Shown here: positions 24,679-33,262 of the stretch, piece after piece | Position numbering within the stretch: position 1 is the first letter of the stretch | Layout of the letters: each line of letters starts with the position of its first letter | Assembly: GCA_015056125.1 (NCBI GenBank) | Contig: SVGW01000012.1 | Coordinates: 1 to 52,669 of the forward strand | Length of the DNA stretch: 52,669 bases | From: Clostridiales bacterium | Lineage (GTDB): Bacteria; Bacillota; Clostridia; Christensenellales; Aristaeellaceae | Direction: 5' to 3' | The notes under the pieces: generated by a model | What the model was told of the DNA's origin: nothing | Databases searched by the model: none | What the model saw: only the letters and a program-made list of their open reading frames with translations | Position numbers and translations under genes: made by a program

Positions 24679-25659
24679 ATGAATCCTCTGCTTTTTGAGC
24701 CACGGCATTTTTTCCCTCAGTGCCATGCCTGCTGCCTTTTGGCCCTTCCGGACGGCAGAAAGCTGTGCGCCTATTTTGCCGGCACCCACGAAAAGCATGA
24801 TGACGTGGGCATCTGGCTCAGCGAATATAATGGAAGGAAATGGCTGGTTCCCCGGAAAATTGCGAAAATAGCAAATGAGCCCCACTGGAATCCGGTATTG
24901 TTTCCGGTGCGGGATGGTATCCGCATGGTTTTTAAGGTGGGCAAGGAAATTCGCGCCTGGAAAAGCTATACCATGCTTTCCAAGGATGGGGGAAGCACCT
25001 GGGAGGGATTGCACGGTTACATCGATAATCCGGCAGGCGGCCCTGTGCGCTCCAAGCCCATCCGGCTAAAAAGCGGGGCGCTGTTGGCCCCCAATTCGGA
25101 TGAAAATGGCCCTTGGCTTCCCAGAGTGGATATCTCCTTTGACGAGGGGGAAACGTTTCAGCGATATGGAGAAATTCCCGTAAACCTTACCGCCCCAGGC
25201 ACTCAGGATTATATCCCGGGCCGGGGCGCCATCCAGCCGGTGCTTTGGGAAAGCGAAGAAGGGCATGTGCACGCCTTTCTCCGCACCAGCGGCGGCTTTA
25301 TCTATCGCTCCGATTCTGTGGACGGGGGCAAAACCTGGTGCCGCGCCTATCCGACAAAAATGGCCAATAATAACAGCGGCGTTGATGCAATCATGGGGGA
25401 GGATGGGCGGCTGTATCTGATCTGCAATCCGGTGCAGGGGGATTGGGCGGCGCGCACGCCCCTGAGCATTTTTGTAAGCGATGATCAGGGGGAATCCTTT
25501 CGTCCCTGCGCAGTAGTGGATGATACCCCCTTGGATGAAGAAACCGGCAAAGCAGCCGAGCTTTCCTATCCTTCCTTGGTATTAGGGGGAGGGAAGCTAC
25601 AGGTCGCATACACCTTCAACCGCCGGAGCATTGCTTATTGGGAGCAAAAAATTAAATAA
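24679..25659 (+). CDS. Sialidase/neuraminidase-like BNR-repeat protein
   Basis: 326 residues, a predicted six-bladed propeller. Four Asp-box motifs are seen: SKDGGSTW, SFDEGETF, SVDGGKTW and SDDQGESF, at about residues 103, 152, 212 and 267. There is no signal peptide, so it would act in the cytoplasm on imported sugars, or it is not a sialidase at all; related intracellular proteins act on other glycosides. AAGGAGGTG precedes the ATG at 24679; an upstream ATG lies in the terminator stem and is rejected. The fucosidase gene 2.3 kb downstream suggests a host-glycan theme. Confidence 0.75.
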   Translation: MNPLLFEPRHFFPQCHACCLLALPDGRKLCAYFAGTHEKHDDVGIWLSEYNGRKWLVPRKIAKIANEPHWNPVLFPVRDGIRMVFKVGKEIRAWKSYTMLSKDGGSTWEGLHGYIDNPAGGPVRSKPIRLKSGALLAPNSDENGPWLPRVDISFDEGETFQRYGEIPVNLTAPGTQDYIPGRGAIQPVLWESEEGHVHAFLRTSGGFIYRSDSVDGGKTWCRAYPTKMANNNSGVDAIMGEDGRLYLICNPVQGDWAARTPLSIFVSDDQGESFRPCAVVDDTPLDEETGKAAELSYPSLVLGGGKLQVAYTFNRRSIAYWEQKIK

Positions 25660-25683
25660 AAACAGATTTTTTGAAAAATACCC

Positions 25684-25712
25684 TTGCATTTGCTGCCAAG
25701 CTGTGATATAAT
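25684..25712 (+). promoter_or_regulatory. tRNA-Pro promoter
   Basis: -35 TTGCAT (25684-25689), a 17-bp spacer and extended -10 TGA-TATAAT (-10 at 25707-25712), 12 bases before the mature tRNA. Confidence 0.8.
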
Positions 25713-25724
25713 ACCATTCGTTGA

Positions 25725-25801
25725 CTGGGTGTAGCGCAGCTTGGTAGCGTGCTTGAATGGGGTTCAAGAGGCCGGAGGTTCGAATCCTCTCACCCAGACC
25801 A
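25725..25801 (+). tRNA. tRNA-Pro (anticodon GGG)
   Basis: 77 bases including an encoded CCA. The acceptor CTGGGTG/CACCCAG, D-stem GCGC/GCGT, anticodon stem CTTGA/TCAAG with loop ATGGGGT, and T-arm GGAGG-TTCGAAT-CCTCT all close. Discriminator base A. Confidence 0.95.
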
Positions 25802-25810
25802 TCAAAAAGA

Positions 25811-25839
25811 CCTTGAAAACACTACGTTTTCAAGGCCTT
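25811..25839 (+). terminator. Terminator after tRNA-Pro
   Basis: CCTTGAAAAC (25811-25820) pairs with GTTTTCAAGG (25826-25835), followed by CCTTTT. Confidence 0.75.
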
Positions 25840-26009
25840 TTGCTATTTCTCGTTAAACGGAAAGTTTACCGATACTGAATTTTGCGGGACACTTTTTAAG
25901 ATTTCGCGGGACACCTGCACCCGAAAAAGCCTATGGCAAGGCGGTTTTCGGGACATGGCAACAATCAAAATACGGGATATAATTTATGCACGTATCAACT
26001 TTGGAATTC
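25840..26009. other. Gene-free island edge with GCGGGACAC direct repeats
   Basis: No gene is seen. The 9-mer GCGGGACAC occurs at 25884-25892 and 25906-25914, 22 bases apart, and a related CGGGACA follows near 25950. Spaced subterminal repeats of this kind occur at the ends of some insertion sequences, such as the IS21 family, but no transposase remains here. Confidence 0.4.
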
Positions 26010-26038
26010 TTGCTTTATTCTCTTTATTAAGATATAAT
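26010..26038 (+). promoter_or_regulatory. Promoter immediately before the island gene
   Basis: -35 TTGCTT (26010-26015), a 17-bp spacer and -10 TATAAT (26033-26038). Transcription should start near 26045, only about 5 bases before the ATG at 26050. Confidence 0.6.
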
Positions 26039-26049
26039 ATATGTGATTA

Positions 26050-27126
26050 ATGACTGCAATTGCCGATGTGTCAAATAATTCTTGGGAACTGAAACACTAT
26101 GTTGATGAATTCAATGACCCTACTGATGCGTGGTATGTTAGAACAACTACAACAGGAGCATTCAGCAACACTGCAACAGCTAATTCCGAAGTAACGGCTG
26201 TTCTCGTAATTGATGAACAGAATATCGCTATTATGCTTTACGAATATGGTCACTATCCTGTGACAAATACTTCAAGCAAAATGTTGGAGTATTCTGTTCG
26301 TATAAAGGACGGAAATGATGAAACGCATACCTTTGATGGATACTTGACTGCCGGTGGCGATAGAATAATCTTGTGGAGCGATGAATCCTTTGGACCATAT
26401 GATTCTACTCGCTCTCTGTATTCCGAAATAATCAATATTCTGAGTGCTGGTGGAAATGTTCGCTTTTCGATTTCTGAAGATGGAAACGCTGTAACTAAGT
26501 ACACCTTCCGAGTTGATGCAAATGGTTTCAAAGATGTGTATAGTGTGGATTCTGAAGGCTTATTTGGTTTCTTTAATCTGAATAGAGCGAACTTTATCAA
26601 AGAGTATCAGTCCCAAACAGGCCTCTCTTTGTTGTTTGTGGATAAAGGCTATAAATTTGTTTCTTCTGATTGTGGCTATGCTGGAGAGCCTACTGCCAGA
26701 GTTTCATTCTACTTTGGCGAAAATGGCTTGATGCATCGATATGATGTAAACTTCAATCATTCTGATGGTGGATGTTATAACAGGGTGCGTACAGAACTAA
26801 CAAACATGTATGGAACTCCTGTATACACAAAAGTATCAAAATCTATCTGTGAATTCCCCAGTGAAACAGGTGATTACTATAATCATAAAGAACGATATGA
26901 AAATGGCTGGGTAACACAGGAATATTCAGATGATTACAAACTCTATGGATGGTATGGCGATTATTGTCAATGGGTTGTGTGGCAAAATGATGGCTCTGCT
27001 ATTCTTGTCACTCTTTATCTGGAACATGGCGGCCTAACCGTCGGCAAGAATGAATTTACCGATGCTTATGCTGCTGTAATATGCGAGTATTATCCTGCTG
27101 AATTGGTTTCCAATCTTCGCAAGTAA
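26050..27126 (+). CDS. Orphan AT-rich island protein of unknown function
   Basis: 358 residues; family not identified. The first half (NNSWELKHYVDEFNDPTDAW, MLYEYGHYPV, GGDRIILWS) reads like the soluble beta domain of exported lipoproteins of gut Clostridia, but there is no signal peptide or lipobox here, so the N-terminus may have been lost. The second half is rich in aromatic residues and ends EYYPAELVSNLRK. There is no ribosome site before the ATG, and the promoter lies so close that the mRNA would be nearly leaderless. Base composition is lower in G+C than the neighbours (one sampled 60-base line has 25 G/C), which points to transfer. A terminator follows. Confidence 0.6.
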   Translation: MTAIADVSNNSWELKHYVDEFNDPTDAWYVRTTTTGAFSNTATANSEVTAVLVIDEQNIAIMLYEYGHYPVTNTSSKMLEYSVRIKDGNDETHTFDGYLTAGGDRIILWSDESFGPYDSTRSLYSEIINILSAGGNVRFSISEDGNAVTKYTFRVDANGFKDVYSVDSEGLFGFFNLNRANFIKEYQSQTGLSLLFVDKGYKFVSSDCGYAGEPTARVSFYFGENGLMHRYDVNFNHSDGGCYNRVRTELTNMYGTPVYTKVSKSICEFPSETGDYYNHKERYENGWVTQEYSDDYKLYGWYGDYCQWVVWQNDGSAILVTLYLEHGGLTVGKNEFTDAYAAVICEYYPAELVSNLRK

Positions 27127-27131
27127 CTTCC

Positions 27132-27170
27132 AAAGCCCCTGCTCTCCCACAACAGGAAAGCAGGGGCTTT
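27132..27170 (+). terminator. Terminator after the island gene
   Basis: AAAGCCCCTGCT (27132-27143) pairs with AGCAGGGGCTTT (27159-27170). Confidence 0.8.
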
Positions 27171-27172
27171 CT

Positions 27173-27258
27173 TTATCCCACCAATTTCAGATACTTATAC
27201 ACTGTGGGCCGCGATAAATTACAAACGCGGGCGATTGTTTTTTTATCATGGCCATGTT
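27173..27258 (-). pseudogene. Decayed serine recombinase, C-terminal helix-turn-helix only
   Basis: Reading the minus strand back from TAA at 27173-27175 gives GHDKKTIARVCNLSRP and then TVYKYLKLVG, the C-terminal helix-turn-helix of resolvase/invertase family recombinases. An in-frame stop lies directly upstream, where the catalytic domain should be; that DNA now carries the promoter of the HAD gene. This is a scar of a mobile element at the right edge of the tRNA-Pro island. Confidence 0.75.
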
Positions 27259-27263
27259 ATAAT
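27235..27263 (+). promoter_or_regulatory. Promoter of the HAD-fucosidase operon
   Basis: -35 TTGTTT (27235-27240), a 17-bp spacer and extended -10 TGT-TATAAT (-10 at 27258-27263). It lies within the recombinase remnant. Confidence 0.7.
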
Positions 27264-27283
27264 GTGCATCAGGAGGTAGGAAA

Positions 27284-27955
27284 ATGAATATGAAAGCAGC
27301 TATTTTTGACGTGGACGGCACCCTGGTGGACTCGCTGATGCTATGGGATATTTTATGGGCAGATTTTGGAAAAAAATATTGCGGCGGAAATGCATATAGC
27401 CCATCGGAAGCGGATGACCGGGCGATCCGCACCCTGCCATTAAGGGAAGCGATGGCGCTTTTGCATGCTCATGATGGCATTGGTGAAAGCGGCGAAATGC
27501 TGCTGGAGGAAGCCAACGCCGTATGTATGGATTTTTATCAAAACCGGGTGAAATTAAAGCCGGGCGTTAAAGAATTTCTGGAAAAATGCAGGGAAAATCG
27601 CGTGAAAATGTGCATAGCATCGGCCACTGCCCCACAGCTTCTGGAAGCGGCCCTTTCCCATTGCGGAATTCGGGATTATTTTATGCAGCTTTTTTCCTGC
27701 GGAAGCATTGGAAAAGGGAAGGACCAGCCGGACATTTTTCTCATGGCGCAGGATTTTTTAGGCACGCCCATGGAAGAAATCTGGGTGTTTGAAGATTCAC
27801 TGACGGCCCTTTCCACGGCACATAAGCTGGGCATGAAAACGGTGGGGATTTATGATCGCTTGAGCAGCGGTCAAGAGGAAATTCAAAAGATTGCCGACCG
27901 ATACGTTGGCCCTCATGAAACGATGATGAAAATAGCGGAGGAAGAGCATGGCTAA
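27284..27955 (+). CDS. HAD-family hydrolase (beta-phosphoglucomutase-like)
   Basis: 223 residues, Rossmann-type phosphatase with a helical cap. Motif I FDVDGTLVDS has the nucleophile D9 and acid D11; motif II CIASATAP; motif IV VFEDSLTAL. Substrate unknown; a sugar phosphate is likely given that it overlaps the GH95 gene by 8 bases. AGGAGG 7 bases before the first ATG sets the start; another ATG lies two codons on. Confidence 0.88.
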   Translation: MNMKAAIFDVDGTLVDSLMLWDILWADFGKKYCGGNAYSPSEADDRAIRTLPLREAMALLHAHDGIGESGEMLLEEANAVCMDFYQNRVKLKPGVKEFLEKCRENRVKMCIASATAPQLLEAALSHCGIRDYFMQLFSCGSIGKGKDQPDIFLMAQDFLGTPMEEIWVFEDSLTALSTAHKLGMKTVGIYDRLSSGQEEIQKIADRYVGPHETMMKIAEEEHG

Positions 27956-30287
27956 GAATTTACGGCTCTGGTATCGCCAGAGCGCTCAGGAATGGGTGGA
28001 GGCGCTTCCTCTTGGCAACGGGCGATTGGGCGCCATGGTGTATGGCGGAGCAAAGAATGAAAAAATTGCCCTGAATGAGGATAGCCTTTGGTCAGGCTAC
28101 CCCAAGAATACCAATGAAGAAGGCTCGAACCGGTATTTCCGCCAGGCCCAGCAGATGATCCTGGAAGGGAAAAATGATGAAACCCAGGATTTTATTGAAA
28201 AGCATCTGGTGGGGCCCTATGGGGAATCGTATCTTCCTTTGGGTGATTTGAATATTGCCTTTGACGGCATAGGGGAGACGGCGGATTATGAGCGGGAACT
28301 GCGGCTTGAGGATGCCGTGGCGAGGGTGCAGTTTACCGCCAATCATGTGGCGTATCGCAGGGAAATGTTTGTTTCCCATCCGGATCAGGCGGTGGTGATT
28401 TTCCTTTCCGCCAATCAGCCAGGGAGTATTTCCTGCACTCTTTCTTTTGAATGCCAACTGCGCCATGAAACGGGTGCGAAGGATCAGTTCTTGTGGCTCA
28501 CGGGCATTTGCCCCTCCCGGGTGGAGCCCCAGTATTTGCAGATTGACAATCCGGTCATCTATGAGGAAGCGGATGAAAAGAAGGGCATTCGCTTTGCTGC
28601 TGCCGCCTTGGTGGAGACAAAGGGTGGGTGTGTGACGGCGGAAAAGGGCTGCATTCATATTGAAAACGTTGATTCTGCGGTGATCAAAGTGGCAGCCCGT
28701 ACCAGCTTTAACGGCTTTGATCACCAGCCCTATCTGGAAGGCAGGGATGAAAGGGCGGATTTGGAGAAAGATTTGACCAGGCTGCAGGGAATGACCTATG
28801 CGCATATGCTGGAAAAGCATCTCGGGGATTATCGGCCCTATTTTCAGAGGATGTCGTTGGATTTGGGCGGAGGGGCATATGATGATCAGCCCACAGATCA
28901 GCGTCTCAGGCAGTTTGAAACCCAGCAAAATGACAAGGGCCTGATCGAATTGATTTTCCAGTACGGGCGCTATCTGATGATCGCCGCATCCCGGCCCGGC
29001 ACCCAGCCTATGAATCTGCAGGGAATCTGGAATCATAAATTGCGGGCTCCCTGGTCCTCTAATTACACGGTAAATATCAACACGGAAATGAACTACTGGC
29101 CGGCGGAAGTGTGCAATCTTTCCGAAATGCATGAGCCGCTGTTCAAAATGCTTCAGGAACTGATGACCACGGGGGCTGAAACGGCCAAGGCCTATTACGG
29201 CGCCCGGGGCGTGGTGGTGCATCACAATGTGGATTTGTGGCGCATGAGCAATCCGGTGGGCAATCACCGGGAGGGCTGCGCCGTGTATGCCTTCTGGCCC
29301 ATGGGCTTTGGGTGGCTGTGCCAGCATTTATATGAACATTATCTGTTTACCGGGGATCGAAAATTCTTACAGGATCAGGCGCTTCCAGCTATTCGGTCGG
29401 CCGTCCGGTTCTATTTGGATACCATGGCAGAGGATGAGCAGGGCCGTCGCTTTGTTTCGCCGGCAACGTCCCCGGAAAATCGTTTCTATATTGATGGAAA
29501 GGATCGGAGCGTGGCCAAAACGGCTACGATGTCCAATGCCATTGTCAGGGAAATATTGGGCAATTATCTGAGCATTCTTTGTGAATTGCATCTGGATGAG
29601 CCCATGGCGGAGGAAGCCAGGGCCGCCCTTCCCAGAATCTATCCTTTTGAGATCGGTGCCCGAGGGCAGCTGAAAGAGTGGGATCAGGAATTTGAAGAAA
29701 CAGATGAGCATCACCGCCACGTATCCCATCTGTATGCCCTGCATCCTGGGCATCAGATCACCCCGGAAGCGACGCCTGGGCTGCTGGACGCCTGCAAAAG
29801 AACCCTGGAAATTCGGGGAGACGACGGAACGGGATGGAGCCTGGGGTGGAAAATCAATTTCTGGGCGCGGCTCAGGGATGGGGATCATGCTCTGAAGCTC
29901 ATCAAGCGGCAATTGGAATTTGTGGAAAGCACGGTGGAAACCACCGCCCTGCACGGCGGCACCTACATGAATCTTTTTGACGCTCATCCGCCTTTCCAAA
30001 TCGATGGCAATTTTGGCGCTTGCGCGGGCATTGCGGAAATGCTTTTGCAAAGCGATGAAGAAAAAATCCTGCTGCTGCCTGCATTGCCTACGGAGTGGCA
30101 GGAAGGCAGCGTCACCGGCATTCGGGCCCGGGGCGGCTTGGAAGCGGATATCATCTTTGAAAATGGAATGCTCAAAAAAGCGGTGCTTCGCCGGGTGGCG
30201 CCGGGGAAAGAAGAAGTTCTTGTGCGCTATCGGGAGCGGGAGTGGACGCTTGCTCTTGGAATGGGAGAAAAAGCAGAACTATGCTAA
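27948..30287 (+). CDS. GH95 alpha-L-fucosidase
   Basis: 779 residues, normal for glycoside hydrolase family 95 without extra domains. N-terminal LPLGNGRLGAMVYGG and LNEDSLWSG are family signatures. Catalytic-region blocks are NINTEMNYWPAE (the paired Asn that activate water, near residue 375), LKEWDQEF (general acid region, near 578) and HPPFQIDGNFG (near 685). The family inverts alpha-1,2-fucosyl or related linkages. No signal peptide, so it acts on imported fuco-oligosaccharides. It is coupled to the upstream HAD gene by an 8-base overlap. The fucose or galactose specificity is not settled by eye. Confidence 0.92.
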   Translation: MAKNLRLWYRQSAQEWVEALPLGNGRLGAMVYGGAKNEKIALNEDSLWSGYPKNTNEEGSNRYFRQAQQMILEGKNDETQDFIEKHLVGPYGESYLPLGDLNIAFDGIGETADYERELRLEDAVARVQFTANHVAYRREMFVSHPDQAVVIFLSANQPGSISCTLSFECQLRHETGAKDQFLWLTGICPSRVEPQYLQIDNPVIYEEADEKKGIRFAAAALVETKGGCVTAEKGCIHIENVDSAVIKVAARTSFNGFDHQPYLEGRDERADLEKDLTRLQGMTYAHMLEKHLGDYRPYFQRMSLDLGGGAYDDQPTDQRLRQFETQQNDKGLIELIFQYGRYLMIAASRPGTQPMNLQGIWNHKLRAPWSSNYTVNINTEMNYWPAEVCNLSEMHEPLFKMLQELMTTGAETAKAYYGARGVVVHHNVDLWRMSNPVGNHREGCAVYAFWPMGFGWLCQHLYEHYLFTGDRKFLQDQALPAIRSAVRFYLDTMAEDEQGRRFVSPATSPENRFYIDGKDRSVAKTATMSNAIVREILGNYLSILCELHLDEPMAEEARAALPRIYPFEIGARGQLKEWDQEFEETDEHHRHVSHLYALHPGHQITPEATPGLLDACKRTLEIRGDDGTGWSLGWKINFWARLRDGDHALKLIKRQLEFVESTVETTALHGGTYMNLFDAHPPFQIDGNFGACAGIAEMLLQSDEEKILLLPALPTEWQEGSVTGIRARGGLEADIIFENGMLKKAVLRRVAPGKEEVLVRYREREWTLALGMGEKAELC

Positions 30288-30336
30288 GCGGTTTCATATC
30301 CTGCCAAAAAGGCGAGGATCGTGCAAAAGAATAGCC

Positions 30337-30365
30337 TTGACAAAAAAATAGGGCTAAAATACAAT
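30337..30365 (+). promoter_or_regulatory. Promoter of the MATE transporter gene
   Basis: Perfect -35 TTGACA (30337-30342), a 17-bp spacer and -10 TACAAT (30360-30365). Confidence 0.8.
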
Positions 30366-30406
30366 AAAAGAAACAAAATGCCGTTGCGAAAAGGAGAGAA
30401 TACACG

Positions 30407-31777
30407 TTGAGTACGCTTGGAGCTACATTCAAAGAACTGACGGATAAGAAATATCTAAAGAAGATGATTCATCTGCTGATCCCTATGGCTTTGGCCGGGG
30501 TGCTCACTTCATCTTTGCAGATTGTGGATACTTTGATGATCGCTACCCTGGGGGATGTGCCGGTGGCGGGCGTGGGTCTGGCCAATCGGCTCACCTATTT
30601 CCTTTCCTTCCTCTTTGCCAGCGTTACCAGCGGCGTATCCATTTATAGCGCGCAGTTTTGGGGAGAAAAGAATCAAAAAGGCCTGCGCCAGTGCCTGTCT
30701 TTTGCAATGATGTTGATTTTGCCCATTGCTGTGGTGTTCAGCCTGATTTCCATTTTTGCCCCCCATCTGGTGATGCGCATTTTCTCCCAGGATGAAGCGG
30801 TGATTGAAGCGGGCTGCACCTATCTTCGCTTTATTGCGCCGGCATATTTATTCCAGTCCGTAACGGCTCTGCTGGCAGCTCTGCTCAAGGCTACCGAGCG
30901 GCCCAGCCTGCCCATGACGGCCAGCGCCGCGGGCATTGCCCTCAATATCGTGCTCAACTATATCCTGATTTTCGGTAAATTCGGCGCGCCTCAAATGGGT
31001 GTAAAGGGCGCTGCAGTGGCCACGCTGATTGCAGCCGTGCTGGAAATGGTGCTTCTGATCGTCTTTGCCCGGCTGAGAAAGGCCCAGGTGGCCCTGCGCA
31101 AAGCCGATTTCTGCAAGCCGGAAAAGGCGTTTATCCAAAAATATATCAAAACCACCGTGCCCATTTTCTTCAATGAAATCGGCTGGTCCCTGGCCGTGAT
31201 CACCATGACCTGGGTGTATTCCACCTTGGGTACCGCCGCTGCCGCCGCCGCCACGGTATATGAAACCATCAAGAGCTTTGTGGTGGTTTGCTGCGTCAGC
31301 ATAGGCAATGCAGGCGCCATTCTGGTGGGCATCGAATTGGGCGCAGGAAGGCTGGATGAGGCGGAAAAGAATGCCCGGCGGATGCTGCTGGGCGGCCTGC
31401 TGGTGGCCTTGTGCCTGGTACCGGTGTTCCTGGTATTGATTGATCCGCTTTTGACGTTGTACAAAGAAATGTCTCAGGAAGCACTCAAAAATCTCCGGGG
31501 CATGCTGATTGCTCTTTCTTGCCTCTTTTGGATCAAGATGCTGAACTATAACCTGATCAACGGCATTCTTCGTGCCGGCGGCGATACCAAAGCGGCGGCC
31601 TGCATTGATGTGCTTACCAATTGGTGTATCGCCGTGCCGATCATCTTTGTTACCGGCTATTTGCTCAAGTGGCCCATCATTTACGTGTTCCCCTTCACCT
31701 TCCTGGCGGAAGGCGTTGCCACCCTCCTCAGCTTCATCCGCTATAAGAAAGGATACTGGAAAAAGAAGCTGGCATAA
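30407..31777 (+). CDS. MATE family efflux transporter
   Basis: 456 residues, about 12 membrane segments. PMALAGVLTSSLQIVDTLMI and a mirrored second half are typical of the multidrug and toxin extrusion family, NorM/DinF-like. It exports cationic drugs or metabolites by Na+ or H+ antiport; the actual substrate is unknown. The start is TTG (30407-30409), with AAAAGGAG about 10 bases upstream. It has its own promoter and terminator. Confidence 0.9.
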   Translation: MSTLGATFKELTDKKYLKKMIHLLIPMALAGVLTSSLQIVDTLMIATLGDVPVAGVGLANRLTYFLSFLFASVTSGVSIYSAQFWGEKNQKGLRQCLSFAMMLILPIAVVFSLISIFAPHLVMRIFSQDEAVIEAGCTYLRFIAPAYLFQSVTALLAALLKATERPSLPMTASAAGIALNIVLNYILIFGKFGAPQMGVKGAAVATLIAAVLEMVLLIVFARLRKAQVALRKADFCKPEKAFIQKYIKTTVPIFFNEIGWSLAVITMTWVYSTLGTAAAAAATVYETIKSFVVVCCVSIGNAGAILVGIELGAGRLDEAEKNARRMLLGGLLVALCLVPVFLVLIDPLLTLYKEMSQEALKNLRGMLIALSCLFWIKMLNYNLINGILRAGGDTKAAACIDVLTNWCIAVPIIFVTGYLLKWPIIYVFPFTFLAEGVATLLSFIRYKKGYWKKKLA

Positions 31778-31793
31778 CAAAAATCCAATGCTG

Positions 31794-31829
31794 AAAGGAC
31801 TGTGGGATCGTTTCCTCAGTCCTTTTTTT
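31794..31829 (+). terminator. Terminator after the MATE gene
   Basis: AAAGGACTG (31794-31802) pairs with CAGTCCTTT (31817-31825), with a T-run through 31829. Confidence 0.82.
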
Positions 31830-31866
31830 GTGCGCCCAGGCATAGGATATGCCGGGGTGAGAATGG

Positions 31867-32121
31867 ATGAAGGGATTATCTTTTGCGCCAGTGGAAGCAA
31901 AGCTGGATCAGCCAAGGGTGGTATTATCAGGGGATAGTGAGGTGCTCATTGAGCAGCATGCCGGGCTTTTTTCCTATGAGAGCAAATGCGTGCGGGTGCG
32001 CACAAAGCGGGGGCTGATTTCGGTAACGGGTGAAAACCTGTTGATTTCTTACTTTGGCATTCAGGATTTGATGATTCAAGGGCATGTGAGTGGCATCGCC
32101 TTGCAGGGGGAAACCACATGA
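31867..32121 (+). CDS. yqfC: Sporulation protein YqfC (YabP/YqfC family)
   Basis: 84 residues: EVLIEQHAGLFSYESKCVRV, RTKRGLISVTGENLLI, YFGIQDLMIQGHV. The family is needed for spore formation in the mother cell. It opens the classic clostridial order yqfC-yqfD-phoH-pgpH-ybeY. The ribosome site is weak (GGGGTGAGA region), and its stop overlaps the yqfD start by 4 bases. Confidence 0.88.
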   Translation: MKGLSFAPVEAKLDQPRVVLSGDSEVLIEQHAGLFSYESKCVRVRTKRGLISVTGENLLISYFGIQDLMIQGHVSGIALQGETT

Positions 32122-33257
32122 AGGGATGCTTTCAGGTACGCTTTTGCCTATCAGGCCTGGGCGTGGAAAAGCTGCTCAATGAAGCCCGCAAAAAGGGAAT
32201 ATTGCTCCATAAAACGGTAAGGCAGGCGGACAGAAGCTTGATCATCTGCTGCAGCCGAAGGGATTACAGGGCCTTTCGGGCATTGAGCGAGGAAAAGGGA
32301 TTTTCGCTCACGGACGCCCAGCCGGTGGGAATTCTGGGCATGCTGAGCCGATTCAAAAAGCGGCGGGGCCTGTGGATGGGCATGGGAATATGCATAGGTC
32401 TGCTCATCTATTCCATGGGCTTTATCTGGCAGGTGAAAATCGAAAATGCAGGCGCGTATACAGGGGAAATCCGCACCTATTTGGAGGAAAAGGGCATTCA
32501 ACGGGGGATGCCAAGGGCACAGATTGATCTTGCCGCCCTGCAGGAAAGCCTGGAATGGCGGCTGCCCAAGGTGAAGTGGGTGCAGGTGAAATATGAGGGC
32601 GTTATGCTGGTGGTGCATGTGGAGGAGGGCGTGCCGCCGCCCCAGGTAGAAACCGAGGGAGAAGCGGGAGATATCATTGCAGGGGAGGATGGGCTTCTCA
32701 TCCGGCTCACCGCCTATGCAGGCACGCCACAGGCCCAAGCAGGGGATTTTGTGCGGGCGGGCCAGGTGCTGATTAAAGGGGAGGAGCGGGGGAGCAATGG
32801 GGAATGGATTCCCGTAAAGGCCCGGGGGGAGGCTATTGCCAGAGTGTGGACCACCGTGCGGGCCCAAGCATCGCTTCTTGAAACGGCATCCATCCCCAGC
32901 GGGCGGACGTATCAGCGTCCCGTGATCCAAACGCCTTTATTTTCTTTCAGCTTTCATCCGCTTCCTAACTTTCTTACCTGGGATTTGGAAACGGAGCAGA
33001 AAAGCATTGGCGGGATATGGTTGCCGCTGGTACTGCAAAGGGAAAAATACCTGGAAGCAGCACTGGAAAAGCAGCCGCGGAGCACCGAAGAAGCCAAGGA
33101 GGAAGCCCAGCGGTTGGCGTTTACATCTATGGCAAAAGTATTACAAAATGAGGAAGTGGTTGACAAATGGGTAGAATTTAGTATGATAAATGGGGATACT
33201 ATTGTAGCGACGGCAACGGCGGAAATTCGCCGGGATATTGCCCGTCAGAACAACTAA
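32118..33257 (+). CDS. yqfD: Sporulation protein YqfD
   Basis: 379 residues. A cytoplasmic N-terminal domain (about 1-85), one membrane segment (GMGICIGLLIYSMGFIWQV, about 92-110) and an extracytoplasmic POTRA-like part (IKIENAG...VKWVQVKYEG, VHVEEG) followed by a beta domain. Required for sporulation in Bacillus. It is coupled to yqfC by a 4-base overlap; phoH follows 5 bases after its stop. Confidence 0.87.
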   Translation: MKGCFQVRFCLSGLGVEKLLNEARKKGILLHKTVRQADRSLIICCSRRDYRAFRALSEEKGFSLTDAQPVGILGMLSRFKKRRGLWMGMGICIGLLIYSMGFIWQVKIENAGAYTGEIRTYLEEKGIQRGMPRAQIDLAALQESLEWRLPKVKWVQVKYEGVMLVVHVEEGVPPPQVETEGEAGDIIAGEDGLLIRLTAYAGTPQAQAGDFVRAGQVLIKGEERGSNGEWIPVKARGEAIARVWTTVRAQASLLETASIPSGRTYQRPVIQTPLFSFSFHPLPNFLTWDLETEQKSIGGIWLPLVLQREKYLEAALEKQPRSTEEAKEEAQRLAFTSMAKVLQNEEVVDKWVEFSMINGDTIVATATAEIRRDIARQNN

Positions 33258-33262
33258 AGGAG

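Noticed and set aside
23197-25014. 605-codon open frame on the minus strand over the desulfurase, thiI and sialidase genes
   Set aside because: Antisense shadow of three well-supported genes; it crosses a plus-strand terminator and shows no family features.
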